DNA from: Trichoplusia ni
Taxonomy: Eukaryota > Arthropoda > Insecta > Lepidoptera > Noctuidae
Assembly (NCBI RefSeq): GCF_003590095.1
Contig: NC_039493.1
Span: forward strand, 8,370,001-8,434,000
Length of the DNA stretch: 64,000 nucleotides
Reading direction: 5' to 3'
Numbering within the stretch: position 1 is the stretch's first letter; every line of letters begins with the position of its first letter. This document shows, piece after piece, positions 36,611-47,924 of the stretch. The position numbers and the translations under genes were made by a program. Below the pieces are notes generated by a model. The model worked only from the letters and a program-made list of their open reading frames with translations. It was not told the DNA's origin and ran no database searches.

Positions 36611-39600
36611 TTAAGACGGATTAACTTCTACCACTGTATTCATGTGTTGAGGATGAGGCTTGAACTCCACAACTTCTTTCCACACCAATTCTGTCAAAAT
36701 AGAAGAAAATCATGATTAGTTATATTATAGTATTCTTATAATATATTATGTATAACGTTTTACTCTAACAACTACGACAGCCGTATGATGAGTCACAACG
36801 TGAGTCAGGAAATATCAATTTAATTATTTGTTATTTCGAACGAGTAAAATACTAAACAGTCTAGGACGACTTATCATCATCGGCCTAGCCTTTTCCCAAC
36901 TATGTTGGGGTCGGCTACCAGTCTAACCGTTTCAGCTAAGTACCACTGTTTTACAAGGAGCGACTGCCTATCTGACCTTCTCAACCCAGTTACCTGGGCA
37001 ACACGATACCCCTTGGTTAGACTGGCTGTCAGACTTTTCAAGCTTCTGACTACCTGTAACGACTGTCAAAGATGTAGGAATAACAGCCGGGACCCACAAT
37101 TTAACGTGCCTTCCGAAACACGGAGGAACTCGTTATGACAAAGATGGTCACCCATCTACGGACCAACCGCATCAAGCATGGCTTAACCTGTGATCGAAAC
37201 ACTTATGCGGTTATAGCTTAGCCACGAGCTCCTCTAGTCTAGGACGACTCTCAACCGATAAATAGATGTGATTCAAAGGCGAAAACATAAAGCGGATTTG
37301 AAAAAAGTTTTGATGTGAAATCTCTGCAGAAACAAATAACTTATGTTTTGCATGCTATAATAAAACGGACCTATATAAGGGTAATACAAGGATTAAAAAA
37401 AAATAGGGATAGTAACTAACTTTTTCCATAAAAATAAACTCAATACTTAATCCGATCGTGCCTAATTATCGCATCATATCCATATCAATCAGATAACCTG
37501 TTCCAGTTAACAAACCAATTTCCCATTAACAATAGAACGATAACAATGTAAATATTTAGGGGAGAAACTAAATATAAAGGCACATTTAGACGGCGCAAGA
37601 AATACCGCGAGTTTCAATTCATTACGGAGCCGCTAAGCTCTCGTATCAAAAGTTGTATGTTACTGCCGATGAACAATCGCAGCTTGTATTATATTTTTCG
37701 CATCGTCTAAATCAGGCTTAAATGTAAGCGGTAACTCATTAGTGTGATACTCGGAAACGACTATCTATACAGGGGATAAGGATTAAGCATACCCACGCTG
37801 ACTTGAAATTGATTAGTTTATGCAATATTGATAATCAAGAATAATAATGATTTTGTGAGATAAATAATATCATACTTTGTAATTTGCTGATTTCAATGCC
37901 GTACTGGTTATCAGATATTTTTGGAAGGTATTTTTTTAATAAGCCTTTTCTTAGGATTTTCTAAACCGAGAACTAATTACAATGCCAATAAACATGACAG
38001 CTGGGTAAGACATTATGGTTAGTTAGAATGCAAGATGGTTAAGAATAAATTGATGCAGGCTTTCTAATTCACGTATGAACTTAGTACCGAGTATGCTGAT
38101 AGTCGATCTAGACTTAAAGTTAAGCGTAAACCAAGTGTTACATACAGTATTGCTAGTTGTTGTAGTTCCTAACTGATGATTTTTACACAGACTTATATCG
38201 CAACTTATATGCACAACTTATACAAGGAGTAGAGGTTACCTTTCCATTTGTCAACTGGCAGTTCCATATCCTCGAAGCTCTGGTCATAAGGCGCGGAGAC
38301 GGGCTCGTCGTCAGGATCAGCGTACTGAGCCAAGTATTCGTGTGCTAGAGCTTGCTCCGCTGTTATACGTCTAGAACACAATTTGAACATTTTTAACAGA
38401 GAAAATAACAAAGCAATTTAGGAAGGAAGGTGGGATGGCAAGAATTCTTGCATCATTCATATGGTTTTCTAGAATAGGGCATGCAGTAAATCAATAATAA
38501 GGTGGTGGGACGAAAAAATGTTACAGGTTAGCCAGAAAGGCCCCTAAAATAGGTTTGTTTTTGTTATCGTAGAAGATACGTATATGATAGATAAGATATT
38601 TTCTATATTGGGAGAGGGATATTGGATGAACTTGCCATGTCTCAAACCATACCTATTTCTGTTCATTTGGTGAACTTAAAAGTAGAAACATGTAGATATA
38701 CCTGAGAGGGGAAAAGGTAAAGTCGGGCATAAAGTAAAGACATACAAAATGGTGTATTGTATGTGGGTTATCTATAGAGATAATATTATAGATTAGTTGA
38801 CTAATGAATGAATGAGTGTGGTATAAGTTGTCACGCAGCAAGTGCACGAGCACCGAACTAAATGCGACAACAATATAGTCGAACAAAGACATAACAACAA
38901 TGCGAACAAACAATAGCGATCGAAAACAAATCGCTTTTCTGCGATCTAGGAGTTTGTTTTGTGTCAAGTATACCTACTTGGTGGCTACCGCCAGTAGATT
39001 TGAATACATACTGAACTTTTACGAGAAACTGTAATGGCCCTAATGCAATCATTATAATAATAGAGAAAAATTTAAGTTGACACTAATGTAGCTGTAAAAA
39101 GAGAAAGTCTGAATTTATTTATTTAAATTTGTTCTTACTTAAGCGTGAGTTAAAATAAAAACAAAAGTATGATATGCAAATAGCATCCTTAACATCATAG
39201 CAATAGATTTTTTTATTAATTTCGTTTTAAAACCGGGGTTACCGGCGAGAATAGTAAATTTTTCACTTTTACTACCAGGAAGTAAGGCTTAAGAAACACA
39301 CTTAAATTCAAGAAATGGTTAATCTTAATATAAACATGGACCCAGTTAACCTTAGCATTATCAAAGTGTTTCGAAGCGTAGGCGGTGGGTTTAATGATAT
39401 TTCAACTTGATAATTTAAGGAAAAGCAAGGCAAACAGGTTCTGAGATACCAAAACAATTTGTGAGTCACTGTTTTTTTTTTCACATAAAGTAGCAATTGT
39501 CTCAAAAGAAAACATTACCTAAATGAAAATAGGTCAAGGTTTTAGCATAAATTGGGGATCTCTTCAATTTAATACAGATATTCTTATGAGTTCGACCGCG

Positions 39601-42600
39601 ACTCCGTCGCCGCGTAAGTTATTGATTTGAGACTCCGGTCGGGTTAGAAAACAGTCGGGCGGTCAAAATTATAAAAATTACTGTTTGATATTTTCGTTGT
39701 AGCTTTAAAATCCCTATCGCAAAACGCTGGGGACGCAAGTTTCTAACGTGGGATCGTTTAAACCGTTGTCAACTTTAACGTCAAACGACGTTGAGACTGG
39801 TCTGTTTACCATAATCTTTTGTTCTTAACAGAACAATGATTGCATCGACAGATATGTTTTTAGGCGAAACAACTTAATTTAGACTTATAACAATAGGTTT
39901 TTTGCAAGTGATATGTTGTATAAAAAGTGTTAAATGGATCGTTTAATTTTGAAGTTCTTCTAGGGGCCTTACTCTAACCTCTTCAAGAAAGACTTAACGT
40001 TGTGGAATCGTGACAGAGCACTGCACTTCGAAGAGTAGTTTTTCTTTCTTTTTTCGCTCTAGCTACAGCTTACTTACCACTTTATAACGATGTTTACTTA
40101 CAGCACCCGAGTCACAAGCGGTGGTAGGTACCTTGTTAATATTTATAAATAATGCATTACAATTCACGTATACATGAATGTGTTACTCACTTGTCAGCAT
40201 CCAGTTCCAGCATGAGTTCCAATAAGTTGACGGCCAGCGGGTTGGCCCCGCGGAACACTTCGCGGAAATCACGTCTCTTGAGCGCCGGCAAGGACTGGAT
40301 GTAGTTCCTAGCCTGAAACATGGCAATAACAGATGTGTTTACGTACAAAATTGGGTACGTTCAGTAGCTGATACCGTACCGTAGTTCATACCGAATAGCT
40401 TGTTTTGATTGTAAAATACAATTTTGTGTTAAGATCTATTGCAGTTCAAGACTTTTCTCTTCTTTGGGTGGGATATTCCGAGCTTTAATTTAAAATTTCT
40501 CAAGTTTCTTTAGGACTAAATAAAAGCTGAGAAATATTCGTGAAACTCTACATTCTTTAAGACCAATCATTGAACGATCAAATCAACGACAGTTCATCGA
40601 TTATGGTCTGTTTGCTTGGAACCAATAGGGTCTAATTGCTATAATTACAAACCCAACAGAATTTTCTAGTGTCCTCTTTTAAATTACTATCATATCCTAT
40701 CCAACATGCTTGTACAAAACCTTAAAAGTTGAATGCCATATTTGTACATTCTGATATTTTATTTACCAATTATGGCCTGTTCTGTATGCGACAATTAACA
40801 CGATTCATGATCACAATGACAAGTAAGAGCGACGTCACAAACATAGAAACATAATGTAACATACACGTTTTCTTTATACACACAATTGTGGAAACAGAAC
40901 ACAAGTAACGACGGACTCGAAGATCTATTTACAAAGTTAGTACTATTTAAACGCCTTGGAAAATGACATTAAACTTTTTTTTACAGCCTTTATTAATTTG
41001 TACCAATGCAGTCCAGAAACAGTGAAATATCTAGATGCTTTCTTATCCAATTTATCTAAATATTCTTGTAATAAGCAGTTTCTAGTTCCATTATTTCGCT
41101 TATCTTGTTAAATATGTATTGTTTAATCTCAGAAAGCGTCAAAGCCTGCATTAGTTTAAACTATTCATATTTTATAGATTATTATATTAGTCGTCTCACT
41201 CACCTCTTCGCTAATTATTTTGTCAATAGTCTCTTGATCTGGTCTTCCGCACAAAAACAATATTCTTGTGAGGTGATCAATATCTGGATGCACGCATGTT
41301 AAGGTTACACAAGCACCAAACTTACACAAGCCGCGGACACGACCAGACAACATCAATTAAAAGCGAGTTAATGGAAAGCACAACTGCCATTGTTGATCAT
41401 ATGTACATAATTACACCACAAGACCTATGAAACAATGAATGGAAGCTACTTACTGACTCCGAAGATATTTTCGTCATAAACTCTTGCGCAGGTGTTCCGA
41501 GTATTTCCATGATCAAATTCAATTGATGGATATCTGTCTCATCCATTAAGGTTGAAAGCCATTGGGGTTTTAACAAAATAATTAAAAGCTAAGCAGTGAT
41601 CGGTGCGTAAGAGCGTAATTATGTAGATTTTTTTTTTGTGTTTTAACTATTTACCGATTGAAAAACCAACTATGAGAAAAATCTAAAAATATTACCAAGG
41701 TTAAGACACAATTATACTTACTCCACCCAGTTACCAAAATACAAATGGCAACACTAAACAATTTTGATAATGGTAACAAATAATTAGGGGGCGTTTGTTT
41801 ATACTATTATGGCTTTTCAGATTAGTAGTGATATGAATTTTATGATATTTTTGTGATTTTTATGAACAAACATGAGTGTTTCAGTTTTCTTACAACATTA
41901 TAATTCAGGTTTTGAGTATTTTAATTGTGTATAATGTGTAGTTCTATCTTTCTAAGAAATAGACTAAGTACTTTACAAAGTGGTTTCACAAAAGTTCGAA
42001 TAGTAGTATTTAGGATGCTGAATAATATATTTGTGGAATGTTCTTTTGTAGGTGTACAGTTAATGAGTTTCTGAAGGTTAGACACATGAACATATCTATT
42101 GAAATTGCATCTTCATCTTAGCAGTTCATACTTCAAAATAATAAAAAGCATGCAAAAAAAAGTTTATGAAATCATTTTTAAAAGGATACGGTCTGAACCT
42201 GGGAACAGGGTTCTACCTGTCAGTAGTTCTGCCATAATGCAGCCCACTGACCAAATGTCAACTGTCTGGTTGTAATGCATCCAGTTGAGCATGATCTCAG
42301 GGGCTCTGTACCATCTGAAAATATGTTACTTTCGTCTATACTATAGCATTTAATCTTTATTCAATGGAATAAGGAGAAATATTTTATGTTTCAAGGGATT
42401 TTTCGTTAAATATTTTAATGTAAGAGAGATGTCCAGTAAAATATGAAGTTTCAAGCTAAATGAAATCTATAGCATATATATTAAAATAATAAAAAACCAG
42501 AAGCTAAAGGTGTGTCGAAACATTGAGCGGCACTGGTGAGCAGCCGCGGTAGGGTCGCGGCGTCATGTTAAGCTTACTCTTCCGCAAACATTTGTTGTCA

Positions 42601-44160
42601 TATACACAACTAGAATTAGGTGCAGAAATGCTGGCTAGGCCTGAACCCCATATAATTAAAATGTTTTCTGTTTTTAGCAATGTTAAAGTGTTCAGGTCTA
42701 GTGCCATACCCACGTCTTGCTGCTGCCTTTACCGGGCGATATTTTGTCACACACTAACATTAGCTTGCTCTATCCACAAGTATAGTAAACATACCTTGTA
42801 GCTACATAGCCAGTCATCTCTGTTTCAGTTGGCCTGGCTAGACCAAAATCTAAGATTTTCAACTCACAGTCTTCATTCACAGCAATGTTAGATGGTTTTA
42901 GATCCTACAATATTAATACTTGTGTTACACAAATGGTCTTGCCAAAAGATATTGGCATGGATGTGAAATTAAAACATGCAATATAATTTAACAAATTAAG
43001 TTTGAAGAAAATACTGATTATTAAATTAGATAAATTAGTTGATTTCTTTGTGAATTCAAAATAAAATGATTCAAGATATATATTGATCATGTGACTAAAT
43101 AAGATTTTATTTTAGACAAATTAATTTAAAAAATACTGTACAAAAATCTTTGCTTTGCCTATGTTTTGTTTAATCAAGTGTCTGCAATGATTTGTCTACA
43201 GTTATGTGAAGTAAAATACAGCTGTAAATAATTATAATTAATAACAAATGAACATACCCTATGGATGATGCCAGCTGAGTGTATATATTTAAGTCCTCGG
43301 AGTATTTGATAGACAAGGAATTGAACATGGTCATCAGAAAGCTTTTGGGTGCGGACAATATTGTTCAAGTCTGCCCCCATCAAGTGTGTGACCAGATAAA
43401 CTTGTTGAAACTCTTCTAGAGTTTTTTCAGGACTAAACACATCCAATAGACCTATTGTAGGAATAATAGATTTTAGTTTTAATTTCAATTTGTTCTTCAG
43501 ATGTTATATAAATTTCCCATATTTTAATAACACCAGCCTGTAAGTATCCCACAGCTGGGAAAAAGCAACTTATCATTTAAAGAAGGATTCTGAGTATTGC
43601 TCATTGCAATATTTTGTGGGTTTTATGTCAATTGTGTTGTAAACATTTTCAGTTTTGATTCTTTTTAGAAAGTATCTGATAAGTGGTCCCCGTTTAAAAA
43701 ATATATATTTACCAATAACATTCTCGTGGTTCATATGTTTTAACATCCGCAGTTCGCGGTAAGTCCGCTTAGCATGTACGGCAGATTGGAATGGTCGCGC
43801 CAACTTTTTGATTGCCACCTTCATATTATGGACGGTGTCGATAGCGGAACTGTAAGTAAATTGTTCATCTTAGATGCAAGAATAGACAAAAAGAAAAATA
43901 AGCCCGCCCACGTAAAGAATGTCGTTCGATATTGTGCATAGGAACTGTTGTCTAACTGATATTGCAAGCTATAGATGTACAACATAAATAATAAATTATT
44001 TAAATTACATAAAAATACATACTGGCATAATGCCGAATATATTCACAAACACATACCAAACTTGTCCGTAAGCACCTGAGCCCACAGGTGTAAGCATTTG
44101 GTATCTTTCCGGGACAATCCATTCCGTTTTATTAATTTCCACCTTGTGGTACCGAGGCAT
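36611..44160 (-). CDS. p38: p38 mitogen-activated protein kinase
   Basis: Nine coding exons on the minus strand (44160-44057, 43849-43713, 43451-43258, 42904-42795, 42314-42190, 41533-41454, 40312-40191, 38370-38240, 36690-36611) give exactly 360 residues, the p38 length. The glycine loop GSGAYGQV is at 27-34, the catalytic lysine in VAIKK is K49, HRDLKPSN starts at 144, DFG is at 164-166, and the dual-phosphorylation motif is T176-G177-Y178, which identifies the p38 class. The C-terminus keeps the docking-site acids (YADPDDEP). p38 is a stress- and immune-activated Ser/Thr kinase phosphorylated by MKK3/6-type kinases. A second, homologous version of the exon for residues 224-250 lies at 41204-41283 and is listed separately. 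A 5S-derived SINE sits in the last intron. The start codon is 545 bp from the divergent NDUFB6 start. Confidence 0.97.
36872..37235 (-). mobile_element. 5S-rRNA-derived SINE with target-site duplication
   Basis: The element is flanked by perfect 14-bp direct repeats AGTCTAGGACGACT at 36858-36871 and 37236-37249. Read on the minus strand, its 5' region keeps 5S rRNA gene features: TCGATCACAGGTTAAGC, then GATGCGGTTGGTCCGTAGAT followed by GGGTGACC. The A-to-C-box internal promoter is therefore still recognisable. The 3' end is a GATGATGATAA-type tail. The body (e.g. AACTATGTTGGGGTCGG on plus) is one I recognise as very common in Lepidoptera. It lies in the last p38 intron. Confidence 0.9.
41204..41283 (-). 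other. p38: Alternative (mutually exclusive) exon of p38, residues 224-250
   Basis: This 80-nt segment is preceded (minus strand) by CATCCAG and followed by the strong donor GTGAGT. Joined in the same phase as the canonical exon 41454-41533, which is also 80 nt, it encodes HIDHLTRILFLCGRPDQETI plus DKIISEE, where the canonical exon has HIHQLNLIMEILGTPAQEFM plus TKISSES. The two are clearly homologous. Using both exons (160 nt) or neither would shift the downstream frame. The upstream polypyrimidine tract is weak, which fits regulated use. In mammalian MAPK14 the CSBP1/CSBP2 forms differ by an alternative exon at this same position. Confidence 0.85.
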
Positions 44161-44704
44161 CTTGTTATCTTCGACAGGATATTTTAATCCAGTACTGACT
44201 TAAATAAAAATGAGAGATAAAATATAAATTATCTGACACCCGACTGATCCAAAAGAATTTATCACTTTTTAAGGCCACAGATTACTATGAAATTTGAAGC
44301 CAGACTAAAGACAAACAAACATCTAGTTTTCTTTTAAATGCGGATATGATTACAGTAGAAGTTTTCAATTTGTTTCTGGTTAATGATTTATGAATATTTT
44401 AGTTGTTGATCAGTGGTCTGTATGTCAATAATAATTTTAGTCTAAGTTAATATTTTTTATTACAGCAAGGCCATTTGTATTTGTATGCAAATGACAGTCA
44501 TTTTATGAATGAAATCTCGAAAAGCGCTATCAATTTTACTGATCGGTTGGACATGATAGTAACACACTTCGGCAAGCAGCTGTCATCTGTCAAACTTGTA
44601 AACTGTCAGTGTCAAGCCGTCAACATCTCAGATGTTCACTTGAGCTCCGAGTTTTGCTTTTGTTCATCTTTTCACAATACGAAGCAATTGAGTAACTTTT
44701 AATC
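44161..44704. promoter_or_regulatory. Divergent promoter region p38 / NDUFB6
   Basis: These 544 bp between two opposite start codons must hold both 5' ends unless there are unseen 5' exons. The 200 bp before NDUFB6 contain an open frame that is not coding by any family evidence. No TATA box was placed with confidence. Confidence 0.5.
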
Positions 44705-45583
44705 ATGGCTCAAACTGCGGGCGTTAAGCCCATGACCATTGCCGGTCGTGTGGCATCCGAACGTGAAAGATGTTTAGGAATGACCGATGTTGAGAGGGCT
44801 TGGCGTAAGCAATGGTTACAAGATCAAGTCTTGGCTCCTAACGAACCTGTTCATGTACCCGAATACTGGAAAGAGCGTACTAATATTATCCGCCGTATCT
44901 ACCGTGCACCTTTGGACAACCTTTTCAAAGCTCTTACTCCAATGCTGGTGAGGTTACATAACAATAACCTAATAGTGTAAACAATTTGTTAAAGGTAGTG
45001 TATACATTGAGAACTATTTCAGGGAGCGTCGCGTGCTGCTGATTATAGATACATCGCTGGGAAATTAGGATTGATCACTTTCGGCGTTTTTGCAGGCCAC
45101 TACTACTTCAAATACAATGGAAATGTAAGTATTGAAAAGTAATAACTGGCTATATATTGTTATATATTTAAATAACAACACAACTGATTTATCATAGCTG
45201 GATTTAAAGACAAATATTATGCAAAGTGTAGTAAAACAAACAAAAAATGAAATGTAAAAGAACACAAAATATTTCTGCACTAAAATTGCACGCACAGCTA
45301 TAGAAAGCAGTGGACAACAAGTGGCAATTGGCCATTAACAAATATATTATAACCTTTTAATTATATTGGCAACTTTAGATTTACTCTCATAGAATAAAAT
45401 ATAGGTGGTCTCTGAATAAAGATGCATATCTAATTACAGGACTGGACCAGGAAGGGAGGCTGGAGAGTACACAAGTCTAAGCCCATGGTGTTGCCCGGCC
45501 AACCTGGCTTCCCTAAGAAATCAGATCGCACTGTTGGTGCTGACTATGCAAACACAGGCTTCAAGAATGCCCCTGATGTATAA
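44705..45583 (+). CDS. NDUFB6: NADH dehydrogenase 1 beta subcomplex subunit 6 (complex I B17)
   Basis: Three coding exons (44705-44947, 45023-45124, 45440-45583) give 162 residues. The N-terminal half (MAQTAGVKPMTIAGRVASER, then MTDVERAWRKQWLQDQ, VPEYWKERTNIIRRIYRAPL) is the conserved NDUFB6 domain. One membrane helix is predicted around residues 92-111 (GLITFGVFAGHYYF). The C-terminal tail starts DWTRKGGWRVHKSKP. The protein is an accessory subunit of the membrane arm of complex I in the inner mitochondrial membrane. Its stop is only 126 bp from the stop of the convergent DIMT1, so the 3'UTRs must be very short or overlap. Confidence 0.93.
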
Positions 45584-45709
45584 ATACCAACAAAAATATC
45601 AAATTTCTGAATGTATTGTCATCAAAATGTTAATTTATAGTTACTAAAAACAACAATAGTTAATAAAAAAACCTTTATTAATAATATATTTTATTTGTGT
45701 ATAAATAGA
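45584..45709. terminator. Shared bidirectional poly(A) region NDUFB6 / DIMT1
   Basis: Only 126 bp separate the two stop codons. A plus-strand AATAAA at about 45662 serves NDUFB6. On the minus strand, AATAAA motifs (TTTATT on plus, near 45674 and 45690) serve DIMT1. The signals interleave, so the transcripts overlap or abut at their 3' ends. Confidence 0.6.
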
Positions 45710-47267
45710 CTATGCAAAATGTATGCCTTCAGAGTTGAAAGCATGTAATAACTTCATGAAATCATCAATGTCCATCATTCTTGCTCTTGCTTGATCCTGT
45801 TCACATTTTACTAATATCTCCTGGACTTTCTCTTTGATGTCAAAGTCTTCGGGTATTTCCTAAAACAAAATTATATAATATGAACATCCTAGAAGTGTTG
45901 AGTTAAAACTAATATGGACTGAAAATGTCTTTGACTTGTAGTGTGTGAAGGTGGACTGAAATAGGTATAAGAAAGTATAGCTTTTATAATTACTGTTGTG
46001 TATGTGGATGAGTGTGGGTCTTCTATTCCATATAGCTAGCAGATAAAATACTTGATAATGTGAATTTTCTATCCTGATTTGGAATAACACTTGTATGGGC
46101 TTATCTATATTTCAATACACCATACCAAGTTGAACTATCTCAGTTGTTATTACCTTATTATGTAAAGAGCAGTGTACTCTGTAATTCTTTTCTAGCACAG
46201 CCATTGTTGTGCCATGTTTGAAGACGGCTGATAATGTTTTGTTTTTCCTTACAAAAGCAATTCTTGTTAGTCCATCCCATTCCACAAAGTTTATAGGTGG
46301 AGGTGGGTTTCTGGGTTCAATCCTTACCACGCTGGACTCCACTTTCGGTGGTGGCCTGAAGTTATTTTTACCCACCTGAAATAGCAAATTGATGAATAAT
46401 AAGTTGTATGTGATTTCACAAATTTCATTTATCTTTTGATGGTATTGTATTACCTTCATCAACATGTCAACTCTAGCCAGTAGCTGGGTATTTATAGACA
46501 ACCTACAGTATAACTTATCCCCAGGTTTAGCCACAAGCCTTTGTGCAAACTCTTTTTGGAACATAAGGACAGCACATCTGAAGAAGGGTCTGTGTAACAG
46601 TAGTTTAAAGACTAGAGGTGAACTGATCTGGTAGGGTACATTGGCAACACATATGTCAAAAAAAGGGAGTTCTGTTTTGAGTACATCTCCAACAAGGATC
46701 TGGAGTTTTGCTTGGTAAGGAGTTCCTTGGACACGTTTCTGAAGCTCAGCCACCAACCTAAAATAATTTTCATAGTTATTATATTTAATATTAAACACTT
46801 TTCACAGTTTTGAATTAGCTACATGAGCCCAAAGAAGACAAAAAATATTAAATGTGACTAATATCAGTAATGAATGAGTTAAAGACAGTTAAATTCATTT
46901 TTCACCTTGTATCTATTTCACAAGCAACTACTTTCTTGACTCTATCAAGTAATTTGACCGTCATGTTTCCAGTACCAGGACCAATCTCAAGAGCAACATC
47001 TGTAGGCCTCAAGCCAGATTTATCTAGCATTGATGTGATAATCAGAGGATTTTTGAGAATATGTTGACCAAAATCCTTGTTGAATTGAATACCTAAAAAG
47101 AAAAATAAATTGTAACTGTGCCAGAATCCTTATATCTTGTTTAAGGAGTATATTTATCAGAAACTTTATATTTTGTTTAACCTTAGTTTAATAATAACTG
47201 TTAAGTTACCTTGTTTTGCAATTTCATTATGTATTCTAGTCTTCTTCTCTGCTTTAACTTTCGGCAT
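45710..47267 (-). CDS. DIMT1: Dimethyladenosine transferase (18S rRNA m6,6A methylase, DIM1/DIMT1)
   Basis: Five coding exons on the minus strand (47267-47210, 47092-46906, 46757-46454, 46375-46154, 45859-45710) give 306 residues, close to human DIMT1 (313). The basic N-terminus MPKVKAEKKTRIHNEIAKQG suits nucleolar import. FNKDFGQHIL and the SAM-binding VALEIGPGTGNMT follow, then CEIDTR, and the catalytic NVPYQISSPLVFKLL motif (NxPY). The C-terminal part includes GKNNFRPPPKVESSVVRIEP, which separates the eukaryotic nucleolar enzyme from the mitochondrial TFB proteins. The enzyme dimethylates two adjacent adenines near the 3' end of 18S rRNA and is needed for small-subunit processing. It is head to head with transportin, with 657 bp between starts. 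Confidence 0.95.
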
Positions 47268-47924
47268 TTTTGTTTCAGATCGTTTCCCAAACTATTTATG
47301 TCAAATTGTAAAATAAAAATAATAAAACTTTAAAATAAAAACACGCGCCTCAAATATCGCACACATTGAGCTTAAAATCTGTCATTTACTGTCAGATATC
47401 GTACCAACTGTCAAAAGACAATGAAGGTATTTTTGCTTTTTTGTTTTCTAGAGATGAGAAATCGATGACAATTCCATGAATATTTTAATTTTCGTAGCGT
47501 ATACTTGGTCTAAGAAATTAAATAACACATCACTGACTTTGTTTCTTAAATAAAATATATAATTAAAAGTGCATAAAGAGCTAAAAAGTTTAATAAAAAC
47601 GAGTTATATAGATTTTTTGAAGATTCAAAATGATTTAAAATAAATGAAATTGGGAGGTAAATAAAAGAAAAATCCTATATACGCTTGCAATAACAGTTAA
47701 AATAGAAGTGGAAACTAAAATATAATCTTGTAAAGTTACTTCACTTGTATCGATTTTTGCAGTTTTCTTTCATTATAATGTACTGACATTCTCGTTATTA
47801 TTACTAAAAAACAGAAATTTCGCTATCAATAAAATAATTAAATGTGGCAACTCCACAAATTTTGGCATGGTTGATCTTTACGGGACCGAGTGAAATAAAA
47901 CCGTTTCGTAGAATTATTCAGAAA
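47268..47924. promoter_or_regulatory. Divergent promoter region DIMT1 / Tnpo
   Basis: 657 bp lie between the DIMT1 and transportin start codons on opposite strands. It is AT-rich without a CpG island. Both promoters are expected here, but I could not place core elements. Confidence 0.5.

Noticed and set aside
44475..44702. 75-codon plus-strand frame directly upstream of NDUFB6
   Set aside because: It is out of context with NDUFB6, lacks an ATG-supported start with homology, and most likely is promoter/5'UTR sequence.
47844..47924. In-frame extension upstream of the transportin ATG
   Set aside because: It contains no ATG, and MEWKPEQEGL matches the known transportin N-terminus.
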